A DNA stretch of 64,000 nt from Azospirillum cavernae (GTDB lineage Bacteria > Pseudomonadota > Alphaproteobacteria > Azospirillales > Azospirillaceae): assembly GCF_003590795.1 (NCBI RefSeq), contig NZ_QYUL01000001.1, positions 1,815,001-1,879,000 of the forward strand, written 5' to 3'. The translations under genes and the position numbers were made by a program. The notes under the pieces are model-generated. The model did no database searches, was not told the DNA's origin, and saw only the letters and a list, made by a program, of their open reading frames with translations. Below, in pieces: positions 52,497 to 62,300 of this stretch. Positions within the stretch are counted from its first letter, which is position 1; every line of letters starts with the position of its first letter.

Positions 52497-52515
52497 TATA
52501 ACAGTAACTGTTATA
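52497..52515. promoter_or_regulatory. Operator palindrome of the Xre toxin-antitoxin pair
   Basis: TATAACAGTAACTGTTATA is a perfect 9-1-9 palindrome directly upstream of the toxin gene start. Its AT content in GC-rich DNA and the position fit the operator of an Xre-type autorepressor overlapping the promoter. Confidence 0.7.
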
Positions 52516-52824
52516 TGGCGCAACCTTTCTCCCGACCGTGCGCGGACCCGCCTTGCTCGCCTGAGAAAGCCGGGGCTGAGATCACCCCACCGCCGACCGG
52601 GCAGATGCGGTCCAAAAGAAAGGGGCCGGTCGATGGAGTGCGCATATCAGCGCTCCTTTTCGCGACATCCTCAAGCGGCAGCTTTTAACCCTTAGGCGAA
52701 GTTCGGAGCATCCGGTTTTGGGCATTTCGCCCGCTTGGTTGGAACGTTGAGGATGGGACCGACAACGGACAGGCTCCTTTCGGACGGTGGGATTAGGAAG
52801 CGGCTGATCGAGCCGCGACGGCAG
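52516..52824. other. Intergenic gap of about 300 bases
   Basis: Between the toxin-antitoxin operator and the end of the UvrD-like gene I see no gene. Short frames on both strands lack ribosome sites. Part of it may be a remnant of an insertion, but no terminal repeat was found. Confidence 0.3.
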
Positions 52825-54759
52825 CTAAGAGAGCGCATCTTGCGAGAGGATATTCGCTTCCGGGAAGAGCCCGAGCCCACGAATATGCGCTATCGCCGCT
52901 GCGGGATCGGCTACGAAAAGAACGACTAACAGGTCTTGCCGAGCGCGTGTGCAGCAAACGTAGAAGAGCCGTCTTGTTCGCTCGATGCCGGTTTCACCGC
53001 CTGCTTCTAACGTCTTCTTGTCCTTCGCGGAAGGCTGTTTCAGCCCAAAGTATTTTTCGTAGGAGAATTGAACATGCGTACCTTCGTCGTCGTCGAGCAC
53101 AACAAGCACGCGATCAAACTCAGCCCCCTTCACGCCTTGCTGGGTAGAGAAAGGCGACCCCTCATTGACGTAGGCCTGATAAGGCCGGAGCTGATTGGCC
53201 GGGCACGCGAAGAACGCGGACATCGAATTGATCTCGTTTGAAGGATCTTCCTCCTCCTCCGCTTCGCCGTTTTCGTTCTCTTCGGTCTCGGGCTCGTTCT
53301 CCGCGATATCTTCAAGGTAAGCGGACAGCCGGGGGTCAAACGCCACCAAGAGGCTCTTTTTGGCAAGCATCAGCACGTCACGGATGGTCGCCTGAGATTC
53401 CGGTCCCATCAACTCGCTGATCTGATTGCTCACAGCCTGAAGTTGATTTAGGCGCTCGGCGACGTTCACCCCTTGCAGGTTAGCCTTCACGAGCAACGGT
53501 GAATGGAGGCGAAGCAGTCGCATCGCATCGAAGTCCCGTCCGTCGCGGACGGCCTCCGCAAGTGGCAGGAGAAACGAAACCAACGACCGCAGAGGCCAAG
53601 CCGTCGCGTCGAGAAATCCATTTTTGAAGGCATCCGGCGCCTTGTCGTTGAGCGCGCCGTAGAGGTCTCCAAAACCCAATCGCTTCGCCGCCATGCGGTG
53701 CACGATCACCAGCATTTTCACCGGATCGTTCTTGGCGGCGGGCTGCCACATTTCGTCATCGTTTGCTTTGGCAACCCAAGCGCGAACTTGTGCCACGCGT
53801 TCGTCGCGATGGGCGTCGGTCGGCAGGACGAACAGTCGCGCAGTACCTACGACCGGCACTGCCTCCTCGCCCTCTTTCTTCTTCCGGCCACCGACCTGAA
53901 CCAGATTGTCGCCGTCACGCCGGATGGCGTTTGCGAGGCTCAATACGGCGGTAGGCGAACGAAAGTTTTCCGGTTTGGGGATCGCCCTCCAACCGTTGGG
54001 TTTGGGAATCGTGCCAATGCCGGTGGGGTAAATGCGCTGCATCGGGTCGCCGAAGAACCCGAGGCAAAAGCGGGCCTGCTCCTGCTGCTGGACCGCCATC
54101 AACGCTTCGACGATGACGGGAAAGGTATCCTGGCTTTCGTCCACGAAAACGAACGGAAATTGCTGCGCGACGAGAGTTCGGAAAAGCGGACGATGGATCA
54201 TCAACTGCGAAGCCATCTTGATGATGTCGTCGTGGCCGAGGATGCCCTTGGCGTAATCACTTCCGGTTCCATAAGTGAAAGTACGAACCCGAGTAATAGC
54301 CTCGCATTGCTGCTCGTAGCGCACGATATCTCGGGCGTTCTTGTCTCGCGTTTTCTGTTGAACGCGAGGGCCAAAATTGGTGGCGGCGTGCCGCAATTCT
54401 CCGATCCGCTCATCGATCCTGTTTGCGACCCAAGCGGCGATGTCTTGCTGGAACCCACGCGCAATCGACCAAAGGAAACTATGAATCGTGGAGACGTGAA
54501 CGAGGGGGTTATTCCCCACGTCCGTCCAGATCTCCCCGGCGGCGATCTCGGTATAGGTGATGCAAGCTACACGCTGCCTCCGCAGCCGCAAACGCTCACC
54601 GTGGATGGCAAGGATCGCGGCGAGCCCTTTTATCAGCGACGTTGTTTTTCCTGAACCCGCCCCGGCAACCATGCTGAAGCTGGTCGGCGGCTGCACTTCC
54701 AGGCAGTGCCGAAGATCTACGTCGGCTTGCGTATCAGGCTGTTGCGCGCGTCTACCCAT
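52825..54759 (-). CDS. UvrD/Rep-like helicase of an OLD-helicase (Gabija-like) defence pair
   Basis: A 644-residue SF1A helicase: MVAGAGSGKTTSLIKGLAAI near residue 30 (Walker A), FVFVDESQDTFPVIVEALM near 207 (motif II), FFGDPMQRIYPTGI (motif III), STQQGVKGAEFDRVLVV near 570 (motif V) and RRLFYVCCTRARQDLLVV near 607 (motif VI). A Glu-rich linker (about 490-525) interrupts domain 2A. It overlaps the OLD nuclease gene by eight bases. Class 2 OLD nucleases next to UvrD helicases include Gabija (GajA/GajB), which senses phage nucleotide depletion and nicks DNA. This protein is longer than GajB, so a sister type is also possible. Confidence 0.85.
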   Translation of the reverse strand: MGRRAQQPDTQADVDLRHCLEVQPPTSFSMVAGAGSGKTTSLIKGLAAILAIHGERLRLRRQRVACITYTEIAAGEIWTDVGNNPLVHVSTIHSFLWSIARGFQQDIAAWVANRIDERIGELRHAATNFGPRVQQKTRDKNARDIVRYEQQCEAITRVRTFTYGTGSDYAKGILGHDDIIKMASQLMIHRPLFRTLVAQQFPFVFVDESQDTFPVIVEALMAVQQQEQARFCLGFFGDPMQRIYPTGIGTIPKPNGWRAIPKPENFRSPTAVLSLANAIRRDGDNLVQVGGRKKKEGEEAVPVVGTARLFVLPTDAHRDERVAQVRAWVAKANDDEMWQPAAKNDPVKMLVIVHRMAAKRLGFGDLYGALNDKAPDAFKNGFLDATAWPLRSLVSFLLPLAEAVRDGRDFDAMRLLRLHSPLLVKANLQGVNVAERLNQLQAVSNQISELMGPESQATIRDVLMLAKKSLLVAFDPRLSAYLEDIAENEPETEENENGEAEEEEDPSNEINSMSAFFACPANQLRPYQAYVNEGSPFSTQQGVKGAEFDRVLVVLDDDEGTHVQFSYEKYFGLKQPSAKDKKTLEAGGETGIERTRRLFYVCCTRARQDLLVVLFVADPAAAIAHIRGLGLFPEANILSQDALS

Positions 54760-57048
54760 CGACCCCGGCCCCTTCCATTTCGGCCTCTACTTCGAGATCG
54801 ACCTGCGCCTTGAGCCAAATGAGACCGTCGCGAATATAGGCCGGAACCTGCCACTCTTCCGGTCGTGCCGTAAGCACCCCAAGGGCGAACTTGGTCTTGT
54901 CGAACTTGTCTCCACTGACCCGCTTGTGAAGCCCCGCCGCTAGTGCCGCAGGATCAACCAGTGCACCGCGTAAGCGCAGACCCAATTTCCTCTGTTCTGC
55001 GCTCTGGCACCATTCAGTATTCTCGAGCCCGAAGGCTTCTTCCAAAGTCCGCCCGGCCAGTTCAGCGTTATGACCATTCCACACGACTGGCACAGGCGTC
55101 TGATAGGCGACACGGACGCGGGTCGTGCCATCCACTGGGGTTTCCTTCTCCTGCTCCGTCGCAGCGAAAAGATCATCGATCGATTGCTTCGCCGGAAGCC
55201 ATTTCAGGAGGGTCTGGTTGGAAGTGACCGCCCCGGCCACCGGCAGGCATTTCTTACCGAAGCGACGGGTGGGCACAGGATCGGCGGCTTCGCCAGCCGG
55301 TGCGGGCGGAGCATCACCGCCCAACAACGCCTCGAAGCCATCAACGGCTTCCGCTTCTGGGGCCTCGACTTCGACCTCAAGCTCGTCATCGTCGTCGTCA
55401 TCGCCGTCATGGTCGGCAGGCAACAGGGTAACGCTGTCCACATCGGTGATAATAAGCGTGACGATCCCGAGGAATTCAATCAGCGATTTGAATTTATGAC
55501 CGAAGGCGCCACCAACCTCCAGAATGCAGATGCAAGAAGATCGCAGCGATATCGCCGCTTTCGATATCATGATCGGGAGTAGCAATCGCTCGACGTTGCC
55601 TTCCACGAGCACGGCGGCGTCCGAGAAAAACAAATCGCAGTGGGTGAGCTTCAGATACCGTTTCAGAAAATCGCGATGTTCAGTTTCCTGCGCGTAGAAC
55701 GCGGAGAGGTTGAGTACTTTGGTAATCTGATCGTTTCCAACCAAATCGCGCCGAAAGTAGCGGATCGGCTGAAAGCCGCCCTCGTACAGGATATGCGGTG
55801 AGTGCGTCGTAATGACCGCTTGGCTGGCGAATGATCCCCCAGCCTCACCCGGTATGACCAGCAAGCCGAGAATGTTGCGAATGAACACCTGTTGAAGCTG
55901 CGCGTGAAGGTGCGCCTCCGGTTCTTCGATAAAAATGAGATGGAGGGGAGCGCGCTTCTCTTCTTCGGCCTTCCAGCGCTCCTGAAGGTCGAGCACTTCG
56001 ACCACCATATAAATTAGGTTTTTGAAGCCGAGCCCGTTGTAGGTGTCGGGCAGCATGATCGTCTGCGCGCCTTCGCCCACGATGTAGTGGACGCGCGCGT
56101 CCTGCGTCATGATGGATGCGGGGTTCAGGGCCGATTTGATTTCGAGCCGTGGGTTATTGAGGCCAGGGTAACCCAAGTGCTTCAATCGTTCCAATGTGTC
56201 CTTGAAAACTTCCGCGAGATGCTTGTCGAGGCCTACCTCAGACTCGAACAGCGCCTTTAGCGCCTGATGGTCGTCCTGACGCTGATCGAGATGGCGCTGG
56301 TAGAAGCGGCTTAGACGCTTCGACAAATCCTCCGAACGACCGCCGCCAGACACTGTTGATGGGTCCGCGAGATGCCGTTGCGCATTCAGGAAATCGACCT
56401 TGATGAGCGATTTCAGCACGGCAGCGCCGCCCGGTTCGTCGCCCAGCGGCAGCGGTTGATATCCTGTCAGCTCCTGAAATTTCGGATCAAACCGCCTGTG
56501 ATCGAGGACGAAGTAGCGCAGCTCGTACTCGCGTCTCAACTCCTTAAGCAGGTAAGCTGACAGCGATTTCGGCCAAGGCACATAATCGCCTGCGCCATCG
56601 GCAAGCGCCGCCGCCTTCGCCCGGCCATCATCACGAGCAGCGTGGTAACGCTGGATCAATTCGGCGATGCTCTTCGGCGCGAGTTCTACGCGGACGCCAA
56701 CGAGCGTTCCGGCCCAAGCGGTCGAAGGCAGGATGGGGATAACGAGATAAAGATCTTCCGCTTCAACCTCGAACCAAAGGTCGAGCGAGACAGTAGGAAA
56801 CTCGGCCTCTGTGATCTCGACCTCTCGTTCGCCAAAAGTCCATAGCAGCCGGCCAGACAGACATGCGAGCTGAAATCATACAGAGAGAAGGCATCTTTGC
56901 CACCGGAGAGAAACATCTGCATCGCCTGCGTGGCAGATGTTTTTCCGCTGTTGTTCGCTCCAACGAAAATGGAGATGTTGGCTGCAAGCTCAACATGCAC
57001 GTCCCGAAGTCGGCGGAAATTCCGCAGTCGATATGAATGTAGGTGCAT
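54752..57048 (-). pseudogene. Class 2 OLD-family ATPase-Toprim nuclease with a frameshift
   Basis: The first frame (from ATG 57048) has NISIFVGANNSGKTSATQAM (Walker A) and FLSGGKDAFSLYDFS. Homology then leaves this frame between about 56872 and 56854 and continues in the -1 frame: VSLDLWFEVEAEDLYLVIP, AELIQRYHAARDDG, the signature LPDTYNGLGFKNLIYM, the D-loop IFIEEPEAHLHAQLQQVF and the Toprim motifs VLVEGNVERLLLPIM, CILEVGGAFG and LIITDVDSVT. An Asp/Glu-rich insert lies near the Toprim end. The full product would have about 765 residues. One single-base indel breaks the ATPase domain, so the gene is inactive unless this is a sequence error or recoding. Confidence 0.8.
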
Positions 57049-57537
57049 CGCGTCCCCCCGGGATGGAGACTACCGTCTGACAACCCACCTGGGAATCTAA
57101 ATCACACGCCGTTCTGGTGATTGAACCTTATGATAGGGTATGTCCATAACTTAGTGTCATTGGCTTCCAATACAGCTTAAGAGCAGTCCTCGTTCAGGAT
57201 CCGCACCGCCGCGCCCTAATGTTCGAGAGGGGAAGCGATCAGCCGGGAGCCTGTCCAGCCTGACCGACGCCGGCCAGCCCGATCTGGATGGCCGCAGCAA
57301 CTGGTAAAGCTGATCGACCAGGGTGGCGCCGACGGTGCCCAGTCATCACCATGACCATCATGCTCATGGTGATGGCGCCTCCTTTTCACGACACTTCGAT
57401 GGTGACACCGCGATCCGATACAGAGTGCCGCCATCGGCAACGTCGATCACACGCTGAAGAAGGTGGGGCCGGTTTACCGCCAGCCACGCGATCAACGAGA
57501 ACGGCGAAACTGCAATTTATTTGAATGAAGGAAGCAT
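57049..57537. other. Intergenic region with a palindrome
   Basis: About 490 bases upstream of the OLD gene and downstream of the FRG gene. CATCACCATGA (57344-57354) and TCATGGTGATG (57364-57374) form an 11-bp perfect stem with a nine-base loop. Composition changes from GC-rich to AT-rich towards 57520. Short frames in it look like fragments or chance. The OLD/UvrD promoter should lie near 57060-57150. Confidence 0.4.
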
Positions 57538-58389
57538 TCATCTTATCGGCCTATATTTCGCTGCAATGTATTTTGCTGAGTTTTCGATATAAGGAAAAAT
57601 TGTACTTTCATTAATAGCAAGAGCATCTAGCTCTCTCAACATTTTACCCTTTTCCATTCCATTGATCGTCATTCGTTCGACTTTTATGTCGGCATTGCCA
57701 CCTTCGGGCAATTCAGCGTTCATACCAAAAAGAAAGAATGCTCCCGACTGTGATACAATGCGGGTATTATTCAATTTTCCTCTAATGCAAACTATACGCT
57801 TTAAATCTTCAGCAACAATTGCATCTTTAAAATAAGGCTTTTCTTCCTTAATAAAATGCAGTAATTTCTTTATTGATGTCTGACTATTAAAATAGTTCAT
57901 CCTTTCTGAGTGCGTATCAAAATGATCTAATTCGAAGTCGATATCTTGTTTATCAGACTCTGAAAGCTGAGCGAGGCTTGCAATGCAACTGGCCGTATCG
58001 CTATCAAAAAATTTGATAGCATCTCTTTTCACGGTAAACCTTATTACTTCTCCTTCAACATTGCTGTTAGATTTGCAAGCAAAATATAATGCTATAAGAG
58101 GATTTGAGGAAATGTCTAAAAGCCTTGTCGGCAAAGAATAATGCTGCATTCTAACTAATTTCTCAAACGTAGAAAAGTCATCACGAAAATCTGCCGCACT
58201 TGCAACAAGCATTTCGCGAAACATGATTGGTTCTGCTGCTTTTTCCTCTGGGGTTCGGAAAATTGCTGGTTCAAGTTTATATTTTTTTCTGTTTGAGTGC
58301 CCTCTATAATAATAGACATCTTTGTCATCACGACTCATATCAAATACTTTCCTGACAAAACCCTGAACGCTAATGATGCCCTTCGCCAT
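57538..58389 (-). CDS. FRG-domain protein
   Basis: A 283-residue FRG-domain protein, named for the Phe-Arg-Gly-like triplet, here YYYRGHSN near residue 27. The second hallmark MQHYSLPTRLLDISSNPLIA near 80 and LYFACKSN follow. The gene is far more AT-rich than its neighbours, a clear sign of recent transfer. FRG proteins are frequent in phage-defence islands, often as the only gene of a module, but their activity is not established. It lies next to the OLD/UvrD pair and a resolvase gene. Confidence 0.82.
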   Translation of the reverse strand: MAKGIISVQGFVRKVFDMSRDDKDVYYYRGHSNRKKYKLEPAIFRTPEEKAAEPIMFREMLVASAADFRDDFSTFEKLVRMQHYSLPTRLLDISSNPLIALYFACKSNSNVEGEVIRFTVKRDAIKFFDSDTASCIASLAQLSESDKQDIDFELDHFDTHSERMNYFNSQTSIKKLLHFIKEEKPYFKDAIVAEDLKRIVCIRGKLNNTRIVSQSGAFFLFGMNAELPEGGNADIKVERMTINGMEKGKMLRELDALAINESTIFPYIENSAKYIAAKYRPIR

Positions 58390-58427
58390 AATATTTATAT
58401 CCTTATTATAATCAATTTGCGTTGACT

Positions 58428-59009
58428 TTAAATTTGCTCTTTTTCTGAAACAGTCCGTACTCCTAATTCACGGAACAGCGTTCGCCTCGACACTTTCATC
58501 TGCTTGGCAATGTCTTCGGCTGCAAATTCAGGGCTGTTCCAAAGTGTCCGCGCAAGGTCAAGGGTCTTACCCTCCAGTTTTTTCTTGCGGCCGCCGCGCC
58601 TACCCCGCTCCCGAGCTGCCCGTAGTCCGGCTTGTGTACGCTCGCGGATAAGCGCAAGCTCAAATTCGGCCAAGGTGCCAATAATGTGGAATGTAAGCCG
58701 GCCGACTGGCGTTCCCGTGTCAATGCCGGCGTCCAGCACGCGCAGTGCGGCCCCCTTTCCTTGGATTGCCTCCCCCAATTCGATCAGGTGTTTCATCGAC
58801 CGGGCCAAACGATCCAGCTTGACCACAACCAGCGTGTCACCGTCGCGCAGGGCCTTCAACACAGCAATCAAACCCGGCCGGTCTGAATTTGCGCCCGTTG
58901 CCTTGTCCGTATAGATCCGTTCCCCATCCACCCCATCGGCTTTCAAGGCGTCAAGCTGCGGTTCAAGGTGTTGATCTTGTGTGGATACGCGCGCGTAGCC
59001 TAGCAGCAT
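58428..59009 (-). CDS. Serine resolvase/invertase
   Basis: A 193-residue small serine recombinase. MLLGYARVSTQDQHLEPQL has the catalytic Ser (residue 9-10); KLDRLARSMKHLIELGEAIQ has the catalytic Arg pair; LAEFELALIRERTQAGLRAA is the long E helix; and the C-terminal HTH (PEFAAEDIAKQMKVSRRTLF) binds the site. It should resolve or invert DNA at nearby res-like sites. The start at 59009 fits the fold; an upstream start in frame at 59063 adds an unrelated stretch. A 30-bp palindrome lies 120 bases upstream. Confidence 0.9.
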   Translation of the reverse strand: MLLGYARVSTQDQHLEPQLDALKADGVDGERIYTDKATGANSDRPGLIAVLKALRDGDTLVVVKLDRLARSMKHLIELGEAIQGKGAALRVLDAGIDTGTPVGRLTFHIIGTLAEFELALIRERTQAGLRAARERGRRGGRKKKLEGKTLDLARTLWNSPEFAAEDIAKQMKVSRRTLFRELGVRTVSEKEQI

Positions 59010-59375
59010 GGATGCCCCAGAGTGCCAAAACTCAACCTCGGCACCATCACATGGCACACCCATTTTGTCACTTCATTTGTCACCATCGAGAGCGCAGCCG
59101 GGCATCCTGGCTCCCCATCCATCCCCAGCAGTGCCAAAAACGACCGTTTTTGGCACTGTCCTGACGAACCCATGTTGCGTTTTACGCCCTCATGTCTCGG
59201 GCAAAGGACGCCATGCAGCTGAGCGTCCCCGGAAGATCGAGTCTCGTGACCCTTGCGGGCGGCCTTGATGGTCCTGTCCCCCTCCCGCGTCGGCGCTCTT
59301 ACCCGATGGCGCCCGGCCGCTCCGCTGGGGGCGGCCAAGGGGCAGACCCGCCAACGCCTCCCCCTGGCTGGCCGG
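59010..59375. promoter_or_regulatory. Region between resolvase and FGE gene
   Basis: About 365 bases without a gene. The resolvase promoter and its recombination site are expected here: the palindrome at 59129-59158 and a half-site AGTGCCAAAA at 59021-59030 share AGTGCCAAAA. Further on (59300-59345) GC-rich stems such as GGCCGC/GCGGCC follow the end of the FGE gene and may act as its terminator. Confidence 0.4.
59129..59158. repeat. 30-bp palindrome, candidate resolvase site
   Basis: CAGTGCCAAAAACG and CGTTTTTGGCACTG are perfect 14-bp arms around AC. Small serine recombinases act on such short dyads with a 2-bp centre (here AC). A transcription terminator is less likely because there is no T-run after the stem. 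Confidence 0.6.
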
Positions 59376-62300
59376 TCACGCCTGAACGCGGGCGCAGCGA
59401 AAGCCCAGGTCTTTGTAACGACCATGCAAGACGCTCTGATTGCGGGACGCGGCGCGGGCGCTCCTCCCGTAGCCGGCCCAGGACCCGCCGCGAATGATGC
59501 GTCTGCCGAAGTCGCTCTCCGGGCCGCGCGGATCGGATTCCGCCTTCGCCGTGTATGTCCGTTGCCCATCGGCGCACCATTCCCACACATTGCCGTGCAT
59601 CTCGTACAACCCCCACGCGTTCGGCGGCAGGCTCCCCACCGGAACCGCTTCTTCCCGGTGAAGCCCCTTGGCGCCGTTGGCATACGGAACATTGCCGTTA
59701 TAATTGACCTGCTCCGGCGTGATGGTGGCGCCGAAGCTGAAGGGCGTCGTCGTTCCCGCCCGGCAGGCGTGCTCCCATTGCGCCTCCGTCGGCAGACACA
59801 GATCAAGCCCTGGAACCCGCGCGTTGAGCCACATCAGGAAACCCTGAACGTCGTTCCAACTGACTCTCTCCACCGGACGCATATCATCGCCCTTGAGATG
59901 GCTTGGGTTCCCGCCCATCACCGCTTGCCACAGCGCTTGCGTGCAGGCCGTGTCAAACAGCCAATAGCCCCGGCTGAGCGTCACCTCATGCTGCCGACCT
60001 TCATTGCCTCCACGCTCCGGCTCATCGTCGGGCGACCCCATCAGAAATCGCCCCGGCGGGATCCAGCGCAGGCGCTGGGTCACGGACTCCCCGCCGCCCT
60101 TCGGCTTCACCACGATCTCCGTCCACAGGCCAAAACGGTCGATGCCCAGCGCGTCGGCCCATGCGGGCCGGGTGATCCGTTCGACGCGCAGTTCCTCCCG
60201 ATCCGTGCGGATGTGGAAGGCCGGAGCCTGGGGCAGCGGACAGCGGGCGTCGTCGATCCCAGACTCCACGCGCAGGACCGCTCCGCCCGCCGTCCCCGGC
60301 TTTCCCCGGCGCTCCGCCAGCCGGGGCAACGCCGGGGCCGTCGGCTCCGCTGCGTCCTCCGGACTGGCTTGATTCCCCGCCTGAACTCGAGCGCACCGAA
60401 AGCCAAAGGTGTAGTCGCGGTCAACCGGGTGGAGCCAAATGCGGCACGCGGCGCGGGCGATCTGCGCGCCGTCGCCCCAGGCCCCGCCGCGAAGGACGCG
60501 CTTGGCACCGGCGCTCTCCGGGCCGCGCGGGTCGGTTGCCGCCTCTGCCCTGTAGGTCCGGCGCCCATCAGCGCACCATTCGAGCACATTGCCGTGCATC
60601 TCGTACAAACCCCACGCGTTCGGCGGCAGGCTCCCGACTGGAATTGTGCTTTTCCGGTAACGCCCCTTGGGGCCGTCGGCATACGGATGGTTTCCGTCAT
60701 AATTCACCTGGTCCGGCGTGATGGTGGCGCCGAAGCTGAAGGGCGTCGTCGTTCCCGCCCGGCAGGCGTGTTCCCATTGCGCCTCCGTCGGCAGACACAG
60801 ATCAAGCCCTGGAACCCGCGCGTTGAGCCGCATCAGGAAACCCTGAACGTCGTTCCAACTGACACTCTCCACCGGACGCATATCATCGCCCTTGAAATGG
60901 CTTGGGTTCCCGCCCATCACCGTTTGCCACAGCGCTTGCGTGCAGGCGGTGTCGAACAACCAATAGCCCCGGCTGAGCGTCACCATATGCCGCGGGACTT
61001 CATCGCCATCACGCCCCTCTTCATTCCCTGGAGAACCCATCAGGAACCGGCCCGGCGGGATCCAGCGCAGACGCTGGGTCACGGTTCCCACCGTGAAGGT
61101 CGCCCACGCCCCGAACTCATCCCACCCCCACTCACGCGCCCAAGACGGCGGTTTCCCGCTCTTCCAGAAGGCGTCGCGGGCGGCGGCCAGCTCTTGGCTG
61201 ACGGCAATCCGGCCGTCGGCGGTCCAGACCTGGGCCAGCAGGCTGCCGGTGGGGCCAGCCTCCTCCCCGGCGACCGCCAGCAGGTCGGCGCCGATCTGGC
61301 GGAGTTGGACGGGGCGCGGCTGCCCGGCTTCCGGTTCGGTCATCCGGCGCAGCCGCCCCATGGCGGCCCCGACCCGGCCGTCCGCCTCGATGGCGGACGG
61401 CCGCCGGTCGAACAGGCGGCGCAGGCCGTGGACCATCTCCGCCCGCATCAGCGGATCGGCGATGGTCGGCGCCCAGCGGCTGAGCTGATCGAAACGGTCC
61501 GCCGCCTCCGTCAGTTCGGTTTCGGGCAGCAGGGCGCGGCTGTCCGCCCCGAGGCTGACCACCTCCTCGAACCAGACATCGGCCGACAGCCCGAACCGCC
61601 AGCCCCGCAGGAGGTCCAACACCAGACGGCGAACCCCCGCGTCTTCCGCCTCGAACGCCTGACGCAGAGGGGCAGCGGCGTCCGGGTCGAGGGTGGCGGC
61701 GACGCTGGAGTGGCTGGCCAGCGCCTTGTCCTGCCAAAAATCGGCTTCCACGCCCGCGTCGGCGTCGGGAAGAAGGGCGCGGCGGACGCTGCGCAAAAGG
61801 CCGGGTTCCACCCGGATGGCCGGCGACAGCAGGCGCAGCAGCCGTTCCGTCATCGCCCGTTCCGCCGGGATGTCGCGCGCGCCGTCCGCCGCCCTCGCCG
61901 TCCGCCGTTCCCATTCCACCATGCGCCAGACACGCCGCAGCGGTTTCGGCCATCGTGCCGACGGGCAGGGCGTCAAGGCGACCGGCACGCAGCCCGCCGC
62001 GCGCAGGCGACGACCGAATTCCAGCCAAAGGCGGACGCAGCGCTGGTCCGGCGCCAGGGCGCCGAGATCGCCCAGCACCAGGACCGCCGCGCCGGGCGGC
62101 GGCGGACGATAGTCGGCGTCGATGTCCAGACCGGCCTGACGGATCGGGGCGCGGGCGCCGTCAAACCAGCGCGCCTGGTCGAAACGGTCCCGTGGATACA
62201 GGGTGGCGAGCCAGGCGCAAACCTGATCCTGATCGCGCCAAAAGGGCGTCAACCGGCGGCTGCGGTCGTCGATCACCTGAATGGCCGGTCCCCAGCGGCG

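Noticed and set aside
52735..52929. A 64-codon plus-strand frame overlapping the helicase gene end
   Set aside because: It is rich in Arg, has no start signal and runs antisense into the conserved end of the UvrD-like gene.
53238..53330. Acidic low-complexity stretch in the helicase as a frameshift artefact
   Set aside because: The Glu-rich segment is in frame with motifs before and after it, so it is a real linker insert.
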